Below, piece by piece: positions 37,834-50,190 of a stretch of 64,000 bases of DNA (positions within the stretch are counted from its first letter, which is position 1; each line of letters opens with the position of its first letter). Both the position numbers and the translations under genes were made by a program. The DNA is from Cephalotrichum gorgonifer. Its lineage: Eukaryota; Ascomycota; Sordariomycetes; Microascales; Microascaceae. The stretch spans positions 806,001 to 870,000 of the forward strand of contig ONZQ02000013.1 in NCBI GenBank assembly GCA_900312665.1, given 5' to 3'. Under the pieces are notes generated by a model. The model had not been told where the DNA came from. It searched no databases and worked only from the letters and a program-made list of their open reading frames with translations.

Positions 37834-39935
37834 ATGGATATCTCCAGGCCCATCTCGCCCACGGTAGGTACCGGGGTCACCATGGAGGACTCCTCGATCG
37901 AAGGCCAGGGGAAAGCGGCTCCCTCGTCGTTGGCGCCAACCGCTCGAAAGACTCGCACTCGCAAAAGAGCTGCTCCTACAATAGATGATCAGAGTCCCGC
38001 CACGCCGAGCTCTTCCGCCCACTCAGATGAGACGGGTCGAAAGCCCAGTTGCCTCTGTACCCAACCGCCGAAGATACCGAGACCCTCAAATGGTACGTGG
38101 TCTCATTGTTCCCCAGGTCGATCTCGGCATGGACGCCACTGGTATCTGTCCTGGCTGTCCAGCTCCAGGGTACCAGGACCTCATCATTCTAGGACCTTCT
38201 CGGACTGCGTCTCGTGTTGCGTTCCCTTGACATTCCATCCCCCATTAACGGGTTCTGGTGTGAGCCTGGAATGGAAGACAAATATTGTCACTCACAGAAT
38301 CTAGCAGGTGCTAACATCGTCCTCTTTTCAGCATTTATCCTTTATCGAAAGTATTTCCATGAAGAGACCAAGAATAAGCTTGGCATCCCAACCCCTGATA
38401 TATCCAGGGTCCTCGGACAGAGGTGGCACCAAGAGTCAGAGGAGGTCAGGCGCAGGTGGAAAGAGAAGGCCGAGCAGGTGAAAATCCATCACCAGCTTCA
38501 GTACCCCGGCTATAAATACCAGCCTAATCGGAAGGATAAAAAAGATCGGGGATCTGAACCCTGCGCGCATTGTGGCGGTGACTCCAGAGCGACTCCAAGG
38601 ACACCGTCTACACCCGCGTCGGCAGGTGAGAGTCCGGCCATACCAAACCCCGCCTCAGGAGCGGTCGAGAGTGGAAATAGCCAGCGACATAACCAAGTCG
38701 CGGGGTCCCTGGGATTCTCAGGGAAGTCTTCGCAGTATTCTGAGGGCCACGAACCAACGTCACCGTCTCCGGACCCGAAGCGACAACGAACCACAATCAC
38801 AGGGGCTTACCAGCCAACGCAGGTATCTGCCGCCTATATTGATCATATCGCATCCCATCGCAGGCTTCACTCCTTGCCGAGCGGACCGTCCCTCCCCCCC
38901 CTCGTACATGAACAACAGTTGGGGGACCAGGGAGCCATGGGGCTGCCTTCTCGACCCCGTCCCGTCTACTACGCGCCCCCGCCACGAGCGAGCACCTTCA
39001 ACCCGTCGCTGCGACTCCCACCTCTGCAGATCCAGTCGCCACCACTGGCTGGAGACAGCGCTCGATACGTTAGCCCCCTAGACGTCGCCATGAGCAGAGG
39101 GACGGACTCGCAGGTGGGGGTCGGGGCCATGATCATGTCGATCCCGTATTTAAACAAAATAGAGACGCTGTGCAGGATCTGCCCTGCGTTGCAAGTTCCT
39201 CACCCCGGTAGTCCTCGTACGGAGACCCGAGGGGCATTGATAGCTATCGAGGGACCGCGCCCTGAGATGCTTCGTATGGTTGCCGGGGCTGTCGAGAGGA
39301 TGCTCAGTGGCTCAGAAGATATCGTGCTGAAGAAGTGGGGTGATGACGATTCATCCCCACGGGCAGAAGAGGCCGGAATGGCGAATAGGGGGTCATCATG
39401 GAGATTCAAGCCTCATGCAGAGGCATCAAGATATTGCATGTCATACTTCGGTCGAATGACCCGGTGGCACGAGAGATCAAACGAGATCATCCAGCACATA
39501 ACCACGCAGCCCGGACCCATGCCGGACGACGCCACGGCGGGCGGAAGGTCTAGATCCACCACCTGGCTTGCAGAAACCCTTGCCTCCACATCCAACACAA
39601 GGGTCCCCGTGGCCCTAGTGACGACCGGCTTCAGCCTGACCTGGTCCGACAAGTTCGCCTGCGCCATGCCGATCATCGACTCATATGCGCCCGTCGATCA
39701 TTGGACGTGGGTGGCTACCTTCTGGAGAGGCATCGTCGGCCCAGACCTCTTCATCTACGTAAAGCCGTCAAGTGAGGAGGACATCAGGAAATTTGGGAAT
39801 ATAGAGGTAAAGTCTAACGGAATCATGGTAGTTAGGATTGACGAGAGGAGGGAAATGGACGAAATGACGGAGAGGAGGCTTGTGTTTGAGACGGTGGAGT
39901 GGGTGCGCGGGGGAACGTACAAGACTAGCTTTTGA
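37834..39935 (+). CDS. HMG-box transcription factor of the FMF-1/PaHMG5/Ste11 type
   Basis: Two exons, 37834-38092 and 38332-39935, give 620 aa. The 239-nt intron splits the HMG box in phase 1, inside the Ala codon of RPSN-AFILYRK. The HMG box (about residues 80-155) continues with LGIPTPDISRVLGQRWHQE, RRRWKEKAEQVK and YPGYKYQP, typical of MATA-type boxes. A Ser/Pro-rich middle follows, then a conserved C-terminal block with RGALIAIEGPRPEMLRMV and RVPVALVTTGFSLTWSDKFAC. That architecture matches Neurospora FMF-1, Podospora PaHMG5 and S. pombe Ste11, regulators upstream of mating genes; the sexual role is inferred. It is not the mating-type gene, since no APN2 or SLA2 is nearby. I prefer the ATG at 37834 (context CCAAAATGG); an in-frame ATG at 37780 would add 18 aa. 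Confidence 0.85.
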
Positions 39936-40804
39936 AAGGGTTGGAGAGGAAGATCGGAAGTGACGCTTGCGGCGAAAGTGAGGCAAGGAGAATGAATCAA
40001 AATCCAGAGGAAATCATGAGGTGAAAACGAGGAGGCAGCAGACTGATATTTCTTCGGAGGCGGCTACATGGAGAGAGGGAGCCGTGCTTGGAGGACTGGG
40101 GGCCATTGCACACTTATCCCAGGTCTGGCTTTTGAAGCCATATCACAGGTGAGATGGGATGTCCTGTAGTCGAACATATTGCCTGTGGCCGCAAGTTTAT
40201 TAGTTTCCCAAAATGGCGAGATATGCATAGCTTATAGTCACATCCGGAAGTCAACGTCGAGCCTATCCCTGGACCTAGGCGTGAGCCAAAGGTAAGTGTC
40301 GACCTAGCCGAGCCTCCATTCCAATAATGGGGCGGACTTGCCAAAATATCGACGAGAAGTATACTCACACAAAACAAGGCGGGAGCATGGAGGAGGAGGA
40401 CAATGAACACGCCAAACAATGGATGGTCGTTGTTAGAAGCGCAGTGGTGCCTTGGATGCGAGGCATATTTGCATCGAACCTCGATAGTGGCATAACCCTC
40501 CGTTATAGGCAACCCTCGCGTCCGTTCACGTATGCCTGGCTTTAGCGCAACCAAAGCTCCAATTCCGTGTGGGGGACAAAGTGTCGACCTCCTTTATCTG
40601 GTCACCGCCGCATCTAGTCGCGTCATTCCTTCGAAACCGCTGGCGCCCGATAGCCACGGCATCCTGCCGAGCTACGAACCTTGTTGTTCCCCGCCTGTCG
40701 TTTATCACGGCCTTTTGTTTTGTTTTGGCCGATATTCAACAGAATGACACGTCCGTCCTTGAGGTGAAACCCGCACGCACGCTCTTGATATCTCTCCATC
40801 CGCG
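39936..40804. other. Intergenic between HMG-box gene and dynactin gene
   Basis: No gene seen. Short open frames on both strands lack family features. Confidence 0.55.
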
Positions 40805-43800
40805 ATGTCGAATTTTACAGTAGGGCAGCTGGTACAGCTGGATGAGGACCGAAAAGGAGAGGTCCGGTTCGTTGGCCAGACTCAGTTCTCCCCGGGGGTG
40901 ATCTGGGTCGGCATTGAGCTCAACGCGCCGCTCGGCAAGAATGACGGCTCTGTCCAAGGCATCCGGTACTTTGAATGCAAGCCGGGACATGGCCTATTCG
41001 TAAAGCAGGATGCTCTTGCTCTTTATGAACCTGAGCCTCCGGCTCCGGCCCCGGCTCGCCCTGCTGCTGCTGCTCCCGCACGGAAGCCTTCACGACCGAG
41101 CAGTCTGCATAATCTGGGCCAAACAGCTTCCGATGCTGGATTGAAGAAGCGAGCTAGCCTCAATGCTCCTAGCCCGAGCCCAGTACCAAGGGGCTCGAGA
41201 CCTGCCAGCATGGCAAGGGTAAGGGTGCGCATCCCATCCGCTCGTACCCCGAAACCCCTAAGCTACGCTAACGCTGATCTCGATAGTCACCGACGAAGTC
41301 TCCTACAAAGGCCATCCCCCCCTCCAGCAACTCGAGTTCACGAACGAATACCCCCTCCTCTAACACTCGCGTATTGAGTGTCGGGACAAAGCCCAAACCA
41401 GCCAGGACATCAATGGGCCCTCCAGCACTCCCGCCCCAGAAGGCAAAACAGTCGTCGATATCTTCAGCCCAGAGGCCAGGAGCAAGCCCCCCTAAGAGTT
41501 CGGGCAGCCGGGCATCGATCTCGAGACCTATCGCGAGAACTGTCAGCCTGCGACGGCCTTCGGCCGATGCTTCAGCAACCGGGGGTGTGTCCGGAGACAA
41601 AGGGGAGGTATCCGCGGCTGCGTCAGGTAAATCCGCCACCGAAATCCTCTCCCCGGTACCTCGAAGCTCCACCCTCGCCAAGTCAAACCACGTGGAGCGG
41701 CTCACGGCAGCTGTGTCGCCAGCTTCCTCTCCCGGCACTAGCGAGAGGCGGGGTCCGAGGGTTGATGCGGCGGGCCGAGAAAACACCGAACTTAAGTCGA
41801 AGATTAAGATACTCGAACGAAAGGCTCAGGATAATCGCGATAAACTGGCCTCGATCCCGAAGCTGGAGCAGGATCGGGAGAGGTTCCAGGCCATCATACA
41901 AAAGTTAGAGCAAAAGGTCCAGCCTCTGCGAGAAGAGGCTACGGAGCTGCGAAAGGAGCTAAAGGATATGAAACAGCTGATGGAGGCTGCTGAGGCCGAG
42001 CGCGCTGCCCAGGAAGAAACTCTAGACCTAGCCGTGATGGACCGCGAAATAGCAGAAGAGGAACTCAAGCACGCTATCGAAAAGAGCGAAGAATTAGAGG
42101 CTGAGCTCAGCGAGCTTCGGCTCGAACACGAAATTCTCAAGGCAGAGAATGAGGAGAACTTTAACGAAATGACCCCGGACGAGAGGGCGAGCAAGGGCTG
42201 GGCGAGTATGGAAAAGGAAAACGCCAGGCTACGGGAGGGCCTGCTCAAAGTGCGAGATATCACACTCGAACGAGAGGCCGACATGAAAGGACAGATTGCC
42301 AGCCTGGAGGAGGAGGTCAAGGAATTCGCCATCACTAAAGAGCAGCTTCAACAGTCCAAGGAGAGGCTGGACAAGGCGGAGGACACGGTCGAGGATCTCC
42401 GGCAGCAGCTCGATACTGCGCTAGGCGCCGAAGATCTCATTGAGGACCTAACCCACCGGAACATGAGTCTAGGAGAAGAGGTCAACGAGCTCAAGGCCGT
42501 CATTGAAGAGTATGAGATGCTCAAGGAGCTCAACGATGAGCTTGAAATCAACCACGTCCAGAACGAAAGGGAGTTGCAGGAGGAGCTCGATTTCAAGGAC
42601 TCGGTTATTGCTGAGCAGGGCCGGCGGGTATCCCAGCAAGAGCAGGCCATGGAGGACCTAGAATACACGCTCTCGCGATTCAGGCAGCTCGTGACGAGTC
42701 TACAGTCCGACCTGGAGGACATCCGCGCGTCCCACACCGTAACCGAGACGGAGTCGGAGCAGCTTAATAGCCGGTCGAGAGCGATGATGGACCTCAACAT
42801 GAAGCTTCAGACATCGGCGTCCAAGGCCCAGGTCAAGACCATTGACCTCGAGCTCCGCCGACTTGAGGCCCAAGAGGCCGAGCAGCACCTCGAGATTGTT
42901 AAGCTCTTCTTGCCGGAGAGCTACAAGGCTGGACAAAATTCGGTCCTGTCGCTCCTTCGCTTCCGCCGCGTGGCCTTCAAGGCCAACCTTCTGCAGAGCT
43001 TCATCCGGGAGCGCGTCAATGGCCAGCCCCACCCCGGTCACGAGGACGACGTGTTCTATGGATGTGACGCAATCGACAAGCTCATGTGGGTGGCGGCTAT
43101 GTGTGACCGTTTCGCCAACATTATGGGCCGGTGTTCTGTCGAGGAGTTCGCGAAGTACGAGACCACTGTCCACGAACTGGACCCGGTGGAGCGTGCAATT
43201 AACTCGTGGATCGACGGTCTTCGGAAGGATGAGCTTAAGGAACAGAAGTGTGCGGACGAACTGGAACGGACGATTGCCGTTCTTTCGCATCTTGGTGAGG
43301 TACACCTGGCCGATGATCTCGGCTCCTTTGCGGATGAGACGTACATGCGGGCGTTGAATATGCAGAGCCACCTGGAGTCTGCCACCGTCTCGTTTGCTGC
43401 ACTAAAGACGATGGTAGAAAGGGTCGTGACTGCAGCCGAGGGCGAAGACGATGGTGGATTAAGCACGCACTTCGCCAGGCGCGCCGAGCTTGCCATCGGC
43501 CAAACGAGGAGCGCCAAGCTGCTGGCAGGAAAGGCCGTCCATGCCCTGGAGGACCTCAAGACGCGGTCTCTGTCTCTGCCGCCGGAGACTGGGGACGCCT
43601 TTGAGCAAGGGGAAGATGCCGCTAAGGATATCGTCAGCCTCGCACGGCAACTTGGCATCAATCTCCACAAGCTCCTAACCGAAGAGGGACGAGCAGAGCC
43701 TTGCACCTTCTCTGAGGTGCAAAGCACGATCTCAACCACTACCGCCGCTGTCTCATCGTCCAGCGAGTCCGACATCTTCTCAACCTACCTCGCCGGCCTT

Positions 43801-44811
43801 CGAGTCCTCACGAACCAGTTGAACGACCTTGTCGCCCTCTGCTCTGACCTCGACCAAATGCAAGAATTTGACGTCAACCCCGCGCCGTGGGTTGTCAAGG
43901 CCCAGGAACTCATAGCTCAGAAGACTAGGCCCGTGGACGCGGAAGTGGAACTCCGGCGCGTGAGGGAAGAGTACAACGAGGCCCGTAGGACGGTAGCCCA
44001 GCGCGACGAGGTTCTCAGCACTGCCTTCCTCAAGGTCGAGACCCTCGAGTCCCGGATGAAGGATGCGCAGGCGAAGGCAAGCCGCGTCGGCGAGCTCGAA
44101 GAGAGGCTCGAGGAGTCGAGGAAGCTGGCAGTGGCGCTCAGGGAAGACGTGGAGAAGCAGGACCGCGAGCTCCGGGTCCTTGAGGCACAGCGTGACGAAT
44201 ATAAGAAGCGGGCGGATACGCAGGCATTCGTTGGCGCGGGAGCCGACGTTAAGAAGGGCCAGGAACGTGCGGTGGCCACGGCGAGGGAGATGGACGCGCT
44301 CAAGTTGGAGATTGAAAGCTTGCAGGCCGCGGTTCGGTATCTTCGGGAGGATAACCGGCGGGCGAGAACTTCGGAGCAGCATAAATTCGCATGGCTGGCC
44401 GAACCGCTTAAGAAGCCTCGTCCTGTGGAGCAGCGGCGCAGAGCCATCGTCGCCGAGGAGGGACGGGACGTACTGGGCCAGCTCGTCCGCATGGCGGCCT
44501 CGGCCGATATGTACGATCTAGATGCGCTACCGAAGGATAAGCTCGCCTGGAGGAAGGCTGCTTCGACGCCGCAGTATCTTGCGGCGAAGCAAGGCGAGGA
44601 CTACGCGGCGTGGAGGGGCTGGCAGGATGAGGTGATAACGAAGTCGCGAACCGTCCTTGGGAGAGCGGCCGCTGCGGGGAACACGCTCGCGACGTTGCAG
44701 ATCCGACTTCCAGGGTCGGATGGCAAGGCCATCCAAGGAAACGGGAAGCAGGTGCAGATTGTTGGGTCGGCGGAGTGGGAGGGGTTGCAGGCGGCGAGGG
44801 TAGACGCGTGA
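40805..44811 (+). CDS. ro-3: Dynactin large subunit p150Glued
   Basis: Two exons, 40805-41218 and 41287-44811, give 1312 aa, close to Neurospora RO-3. The 68-nt intron joins in phase 0 into a Ser/Pro/Thr-Lys repeat (SPTKSPTKA). The CAP-Gly domain is at residues 3-72, with [21 protein letters not shown] and KPGHGLFVK. It binds microtubule ends and EB1/CLIP-type tails. A basic Ser/Pro-rich linker (about 75-320) is followed by long coiled coil (about 320-700), rich in Glu and Leu, that binds the dynein intermediate chain. Then comes the helical dynactin domain, with [20 protein letters not shown] and [18 protein letters not shown]. More coiled coil lies near the C-terminus. The protein is part of the dynein activator dynactin in cytoplasmic transport and nuclear migration. 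It converges on SEC65, with 335 bp between the stop codons. Confidence 0.96.
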
Positions 44812-45146
44812 GGAGTGAGGGGGTTTGGCGAGAGAGGGAGGGAGATACTATCACTACATATCACGATACCAATTTAGTTTGTTTGTTGAATCAGCTTGCG
44901 TTCTCGTCGTCGTCTATTTCTTGGGGGGAGCTGCTCATAACGGCGCTCTCCAACAAGCGCATACCAGAACTATCAGCTCCATTATTTAGGAGACCAGACC
45001 AGTGATTTGTCGAAAGGCTCTAGGGATATGCCCAATCCTCCTCGATTTTGGATATCAAACCCAACGCTCGCTCTCTCAAAAGTCAACGAACACCCTGTTT
45101 ATCCCGTTCCACTCCCCGATGCTCTTCGCCGATATCCCTCCCGGGA
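44812..45146. other. Convergent 3' flanks
   Basis: The 3' ends of the dynactin and SEC65 genes share these 335 bp. No separate gene is seen. Confidence 0.7.
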
Positions 45147-45977
45147 CTACGCCTTCCCCTTGCCCTTCTTATCCTTCTTCTTCTTCCCTGTCTCCTCCAC
45201 TGCTCCCGCTGCCCCACGACCGGCACCGCCCATCAGCGCCGCCATCGGATCCCCGCCGCCCGCCATCTCCCTCATCATGTCCTTGAACAGGTCCTCGCTC
45301 ACCCCTCCTCCCGTCATGGCCGGGCTGACGAACGGCAGCAGGTCGCCCATCTTCCACCCCTTCGGCACCGCGGGCTTAGGCCACGGCTCCCCCTGCTTCG
45401 GCATGGGCACCCCCGGTATGTCGAAGCGCAGGGACGGGGACTCCTCGGTGGTGGGGTGCTCCTTCATCCACGCGGCTACGACCCTGAAGAGGTGGTGCCT
45501 GTTCTTGATGGGGTGGGGCGGGCCCTGGAGCCTCACGCGCACGCGGCCCGGGTTCGACCAGTCCCTCGGGTGCGACTTGCCGGGCTCGAAGAGGACCTGG
45601 AGGCCGAGCTGCGAGCACGCGTGCGCCAGGTCCCGCGCCAGCGGGTTCTTGACCGCGAGGTCCTTGGACACGCGGCGGCCCTCCTGCCGGGTGTGCAGGG
45701 CCGAGAAGTAGATGGGGTAGAGGCAGCTGAAGTCGGCGTACTGTTTCGCGTCCTGGGCGGAGGTGTAGAACGTCTTCGGGCCGCCGGGGGGCCCGCCGCC
45801 TGGGGGGCCCGAGGCCGGGGGGCGGAACTGCTGGGCGAGGTGGGGGATGGAGGGCGCGGTGGCGGGCTTGGTGGCGGCGGGCGTGTTCGCCATCATGATG
45901 TCGGCCTCGTCGAAGTCGGAGATGTCGCCCTCCGACGGGTCGCTGTCGGAGACCTCTTCTATACGTGGGTGGGACAT
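45147..45977 (-). CDS. SEC65: Signal recognition particle subunit SRP19 (Sec65)
   Basis: A single exon of 276 aa on the minus strand. The N-terminus is acidic (MSHPRIEEVSDSDPSEGD). The SRP19 domain spans about residues 84-172, with FSCLYPIYFSALHTRQEGRRV, NPLARDLAHACSQLGL and KSHPRDWSNPGRVRVRL. A Gly/Met-rich stretch follows. The protein ends in a Lys-rich tail (KKKKDKKGKGKA), which is usual in SRP19 and contacts the 7S-type RNA. SRP19 assembles on SRP RNA helices 6 and 8 and prepares it for SRP54, in nucleolus and cytoplasm. I chose the ATG at 45977; the frame is open upstream to 46148, but that extension is Ser/Pro-rich and not family-like. Confidence 0.95.
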   Translation of the reverse strand: MSHPRIEEVSDSDPSEGDISDFDEADIMMANTPAATKPATAPSIPHLAQQFRPPASGPPGGGPPGGPKTFYTSAQDAKQYADFSCLYPIYFSALHTRQEGRRVSKDLAVKNPLARDLAHACSQLGLQVLFEPGKSHPRDWSNPGRVRVRLQGPPHPIKNRHHLFRVVAAWMKEHPTTEESPSLRFDIPGVPMPKQGEPWPKPAVPKGWKMGDLLPFVSPAMTGGGVSEDLFKDMMREMAGGGDPMAALMGGAGRGAAGAVEETGKKKKDKKGKGKA

Positions 45978-46145
45978 TTTGGCTGTGGAAATGGGGGCGT
46001 CCAGCTCCGGTGAGCTTCGGGAGGGTGTGGATTGGAAAAGGGGGGGGGGTAGAGGGGAGGGAATTATAGGCGGGCCAGTGTCGTCGATGCGAATGGGTGT
46101 GCTGGAGTTGCTACATTGAGGTTGATGTGAGGTTGAGGATTGGGA

Positions 46146-46152
46146 CACGTGA
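46146..46152. promoter_or_regulatory. CACGTGA site upstream of SEC65
   Basis: The site lies 169 nt before the SEC65 start codon. It shares the core with sites upstream of TAF13 and the NDUFAF5-like gene. Confidence 0.4.
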
Positions 46153-46163
46153 TTACCCCACTT

Positions 46164-46185
46164 TCACCGAGGGGGTTCTCGGTGA
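46164..46185. repeat. Perfect 8-bp inverted repeat
   Basis: The arms TCACCGAG and CTCGGTGA are separated by six bases. It is 12 bp from the CACGTGA site, about 190 bp upstream of SEC65. It could be a binding site for a dimeric factor; no factor is known to me. Confidence 0.6.
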
Positions 46186-46663
46186 GGGTTTAAGGTTATG
46201 GGGAGTCTCAACCCCAACCTCACAGTCCCGGTCTGATCTCACATATTAACATGCTCCGCCGGGTTTTATCTTTCGCGGCTTTTAGATCGCGGTACGCCAA
46301 TTTTCAAACCCCATTTGCTTTCTTTTTCGTCTTTCCCTGTCGTACTGCCTAGTTAACAGAGTAACCTTTTCTCGGCTTATCCTTCCGATGCCTGAAAGCA
46401 TCGCAGCATGGCTCTAAAACAGAAGATCTCGAGAAGAACATGGCCTACTTATGAGAACCAGATGCCATTCACCTTGCCTAACCACTTTTTCAGATCCCCA
46501 GAAGCTTGATATATGTACTCAAAATGCAAGATCATGATCCCCAGCTCCACCGCCCACCGCCCACCCCCACTCTACCCATATCCCCTTTGAACGCCCCAAT
46601 GCTAACATCCATCAAAAACATCATGCCGAATGCACCACACCACCGCCTACCCCATATCATAAC

Positions 46664-49252
46664 CTAAGGCAACTGGTTCAAGATGCTCCAGAGACTCTCG
46701 GTGCCAAAGTCACCGTTGAACCGCCCACTCTCCTTCCCAGCCCAGGTCCCTCCTCCCTCGGGGAGATGCCCTTGTAGGGAATTGAAGAGGATATCCCAGA
46801 TGGGATATACGGGCCCTATCCCCGAGGACTTCACGGCCGCCCGTCCGGGAGATCCCACAACCTCGCCCTGCACCACCGCTGAGATGGAAGTGGGACTGTC
46901 CGGAACAGGCGTGGAGCAGATACTGGCGATGCTCAGCGGGTCCGTGGGTGCAGGCGACCCGTCTATGGCCCGCCGCATCTTCCTATATATCGCCTCGGCC
47001 ACGCCCTTGGCGGACTTGGCGATGGGGATCGCGTACTGCATGGCGTCGAAGCGGACAGTCGTCCACTCGAACTGCTGCGCCGCATCCTGTAGCACGTCGC
47101 GGTTCTCACGGGGGAAGAAAATGTAGGTGTAGCCTATCAGGATCATGGCGTCCAAGCTACCGAAGAAGAGTGCGACACTTTGACAACATTAGCAACTTGA
47201 AGGGAATGAAATAAGTTGAAGAAAAACTGTCCCAGGGGGGCACATACTTCTTCCTAGAGCCGAGCTCGGCGCCTTGGAAAGTCATCTTCTGATACGAGAG
47301 CATGTCGACGGCGGCCCTCAGCGCCTCAGTCCTGCTCTTCCCGCTGCTGAACACGTAGGGCTTGTGCAGCACCATGAGGGCAAGTTGGGAGAGCTGCGCG
47401 AGGTAGAAACGCGACGAGACGAGCCACGAGCAGTCCGGGTGGCTGTCCCACCGCCAGTCGGGGCTGTCGAGCCGCAGGAACGAGGGCACCGTCTTGACGA
47501 ATTCGAGGATCCGTGCATGCATCCTATCGATCCGCGCAGGGTCATCGGGCTGCTGCTGGTGGAGCTCCATCACGTCCCAGAGGAGAGTGGAGGCCCTGTA
47601 CAGCCAGAGCGCGCGCGTCAGCGGCGTAGGCGGGTCATGCTCGTCGTTCCGGCGGCGGACGGGCGTGGCGGACTTGTCCTTGGGGATGGGGGCGTCGATG
47701 GGCGTGCTGGGCATGCCGGGGCGCCTGTTGATGAAGGGGGGGCGGCCAAGGATAGCGGCGTAGTGGATGTCCCTAGATAGCAAGACGACGGATATTAGAA
47801 CTTTCTTCCCTGTGCGATGCATAGGGCATGCAGGGAAGATACGAACCACGAGAGCAGGACCATGAAGAGGATCCTCCTCCTCTGGAGGTGCCACTCGTTC
47901 TCGAATATGGCTGGGAGATCGGAACTCGCGGGTTTCGGGTCCAGCGCATCATCATGTAACCCAATCTCCTGGGCGTCGGCGATAGTCGACCGAACGGCAT
48001 GCCACTACTCACAGTTAGTTTTCCAACGCTTCCAGCCAGCGGGCACTCCGATTTACGAACGGGGGAAAAAAAGGGGGGGGGAGGAGGGGGATATGTACCG
48101 CTTCTGGTATGTTAGCAGACGACTTAAAGAATGAGGCGCGCAGCATCCCCGCCTGCACCGTGGTAATCGTGACGTCCCCGTCCCGGAGCAGCGCCAGCAC
48201 CGCGTCCCCGGAGTCTGAGTAGTCCAGCGCGAGGTCGTGCAGAGTCATGGCGCCGGTGTACTTGATGGGCTCGAACGGCCCGTCCGGCTCGTCCGGCACG
48301 CACAGCAGCGCGTTGGCGAGCACCTGGAACAGAAGCGCGGGGAAGGCCCTCAGCGCGGGGGGGAGGCCCGCGGGGCCGGTCGCTGAGAAGACGGCCAGGG
48401 GCACGCGGCGCCACTCGCTCAGGTGTGCGAGGAAGTCGGACTGGTCGATGGTGTAGTACTGCCAGTTTATCTCGCGGAAGTACACGTCCACGAGCTGGTC
48501 GACGTATGCGCGCGTCGGGAGTTGGCGGACGAGGTCCTTATAGCGCTCCCGCAGCCGGGCATCTGCTGCCGGGGGAGGGGGCAGGTCCACTGGGTGAGGG
48601 AGGGTTGGGGGGTAAGAGGTGCCGCCTGGCCCAAGGTGCGTGCCGCTCAGGGTCTGGGTCGCGGCCGCCAGTGGCGACACGGTGGCCGTCCTGCGCGGCG
48701 GGGTGAAGGGCGACTGGTCGGCGCCCGGGGGGTGGTGACTATCCTTGGCGGGAGGCTCGAACCGGAGCGGTGGAGCTCGATCCTGCGAGAAGGGCCTGGC
48801 TGCTGCCGGGGTGGCGGCGGGCTCATAGCGGCAGGCGGACTCCTTGTTGCGGAACTTACAGTTCGAGCAGGGGAGATCACGATCACACTTGGTTTCCGCC
48901 AAGTGATGAAGGATGTCAGCAACGCCTTCTTCTTCGTCTTCTTCTTCATCTCAACTAGCGCTCATCGCTAAAGGAGTGAGCCCCCTTCAGCGCTGCTGCT
49001 GCTTCGCTAAGTAAAGTCGGCGCATGACAACACCGGGGGGGGGTTCTCCGGAGGGCGGAGGGGTAAAAAGCTCACCTTCTGCTTCCGCCGGTGGCACTCC
49101 ACGCAGGATATCACGGCCCGTTTCCGCCTCTTGGGCGGTGGTCGCTGCTGCTGCTCACCCTCACCCCCGGATGCCGCAAAGGTTCCGGGGGTCCCGGAAG
49201 GGCCGGATGTGTGTGATTCGGCGACCGTGGGGCCCGGTGATGAGCTTGCCAT
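46664..49252 (-). CDS. Zn2Cys6 transcription factor with fungal-specific regulatory domain
   Basis: Five exons on the minus strand: 49252-49076, 48887-48099, 48004-47847, 47772-47248 and 47177-46664, giving 720 aa. Introns are 188, 94, 74 and 70 nt. The zinc cluster is CVECHRRKQK-CDRDLPCSNC with a final Cys at residue 78 (C-x2-C-x6-C-x5-C-x2-C-x8-C). Intron 1 cuts it exactly before the third Cys. A basic stretch KRRKR precedes it. The fungal transcription factor domain (about residues 180-480) has VDVYFREINWQYYTID, then EAWHAVRSTIADAQEIGLHDD, LQRRRILFMVLLSWDIHYA and ILGRPPFINRR. It is a nuclear DNA-binding regulator; its target is unknown and no biosynthetic cluster is adjacent. I took the ATG at 49252. 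An upstream in-frame ATG at 49441 would add 63 aa of unlikely sequence. Confidence 0.88.
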
Positions 49253-50158
49253 GTTGCAACGAGAGTACGCCTGCGGCTCTCGTCGCCGAGTGAAGGGGGA
49301 AGGGAGTAGGAGGATTTTGGGTGGCTGTGACTTATACGGAAGGGAGACCGGTCCCGCCTTCACCGACCCATCGATGCTCTTGCCGGAAACTCTGCTCGAA
49401 TAATAGGGGAGATAACTGTGCATAGATGGGGAAAAGGTCAATGATGAACCAATTGGTCCGGATTAGCTGGTTGGGATAAAAGAGGTGCCCCCCCAAAAAC
49501 GGTCCGGAAGGAGTATAAGACGGGGCGGCAGGTACGAGTAGATTTCGAGGAAAGAATTCCGTTTATGCACTTGCAGCAGGTATTGGCGAGCGCCATTAAA
49601 ACCCACGCTACCCAGACGCGGACGACGGATGGCAGTAATATATAAATCAAACAGGGGACATACCACACAAAGTCAAGTAATCAAGCCTGCAAAACCCGGG
49701 GCTCCCGGTCCACACTGGGCAAGTTTTCTTTTGGGGGGGGGAACAAGGGTCCAAGTAACGCTGGCGAAGAGCGAAGGCGCGCGCCGGATACGTCGGCTTT
49801 AGGATAAAAGTGCCAAGGGAAGTCAAGAGCGCGTAGGGATCTAGTCTCCTAGTGACGCCACCATCCTAATTTCAAATACAAATCATACCCCCAGAAATAT
49901 TTGAGTATTTTAAAAGGAACTGGGGAAGGAGGGGGGCGAGATGGAAGGAGAACCCCAGTTTCGGGGTTCGGAGGTAGAAAGAAGCGGGAGGGGGGGTTTG
50001 TCAGAGAGCTTAACAGGGTTGGATGTGTGTGTAAGAGTAAGAGTAGAGAAATAATACAAGGTACCGTACGTAGTAGACAGGAAGGGGGGAAGGGGGGATC
50101 CGGAGTGGTGAGGCGAGCGCTCGGGGTTCCGTTAAGACTTTCTTCTACCCTAATTCTA

Positions 50159-50190
50159 CACGTACCCGCGCTCGTATACAAGTACTCGTT
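50159..50190. repeat. TAC..GTA motif cluster
   Basis: CACGTACCCGC, CTCGTATAC and CAAGTACTCGTTG follow each other. It belongs to the dispersed motif family. Confidence 0.4.

Larger units (their letters stand above)
45978..46663. other. Intergenic, promoter of SEC65
   Basis: It contains a G-tract (46041-46050), a CACGTGA site and a perfect 8-bp hairpin (46164-46185). No gene seen. Confidence 0.55.

Noticed and set aside
37780..37834. Upstream ATG for the HMG-box gene
   Set aside because: It is in frame but the context and composition favour the ATG at 37834; retained as an alternative in the gene entry.
45048..46013. 321-codon + strand frame opposite SEC65
   Set aside because: Antisense shadow of the SRP19 gene.
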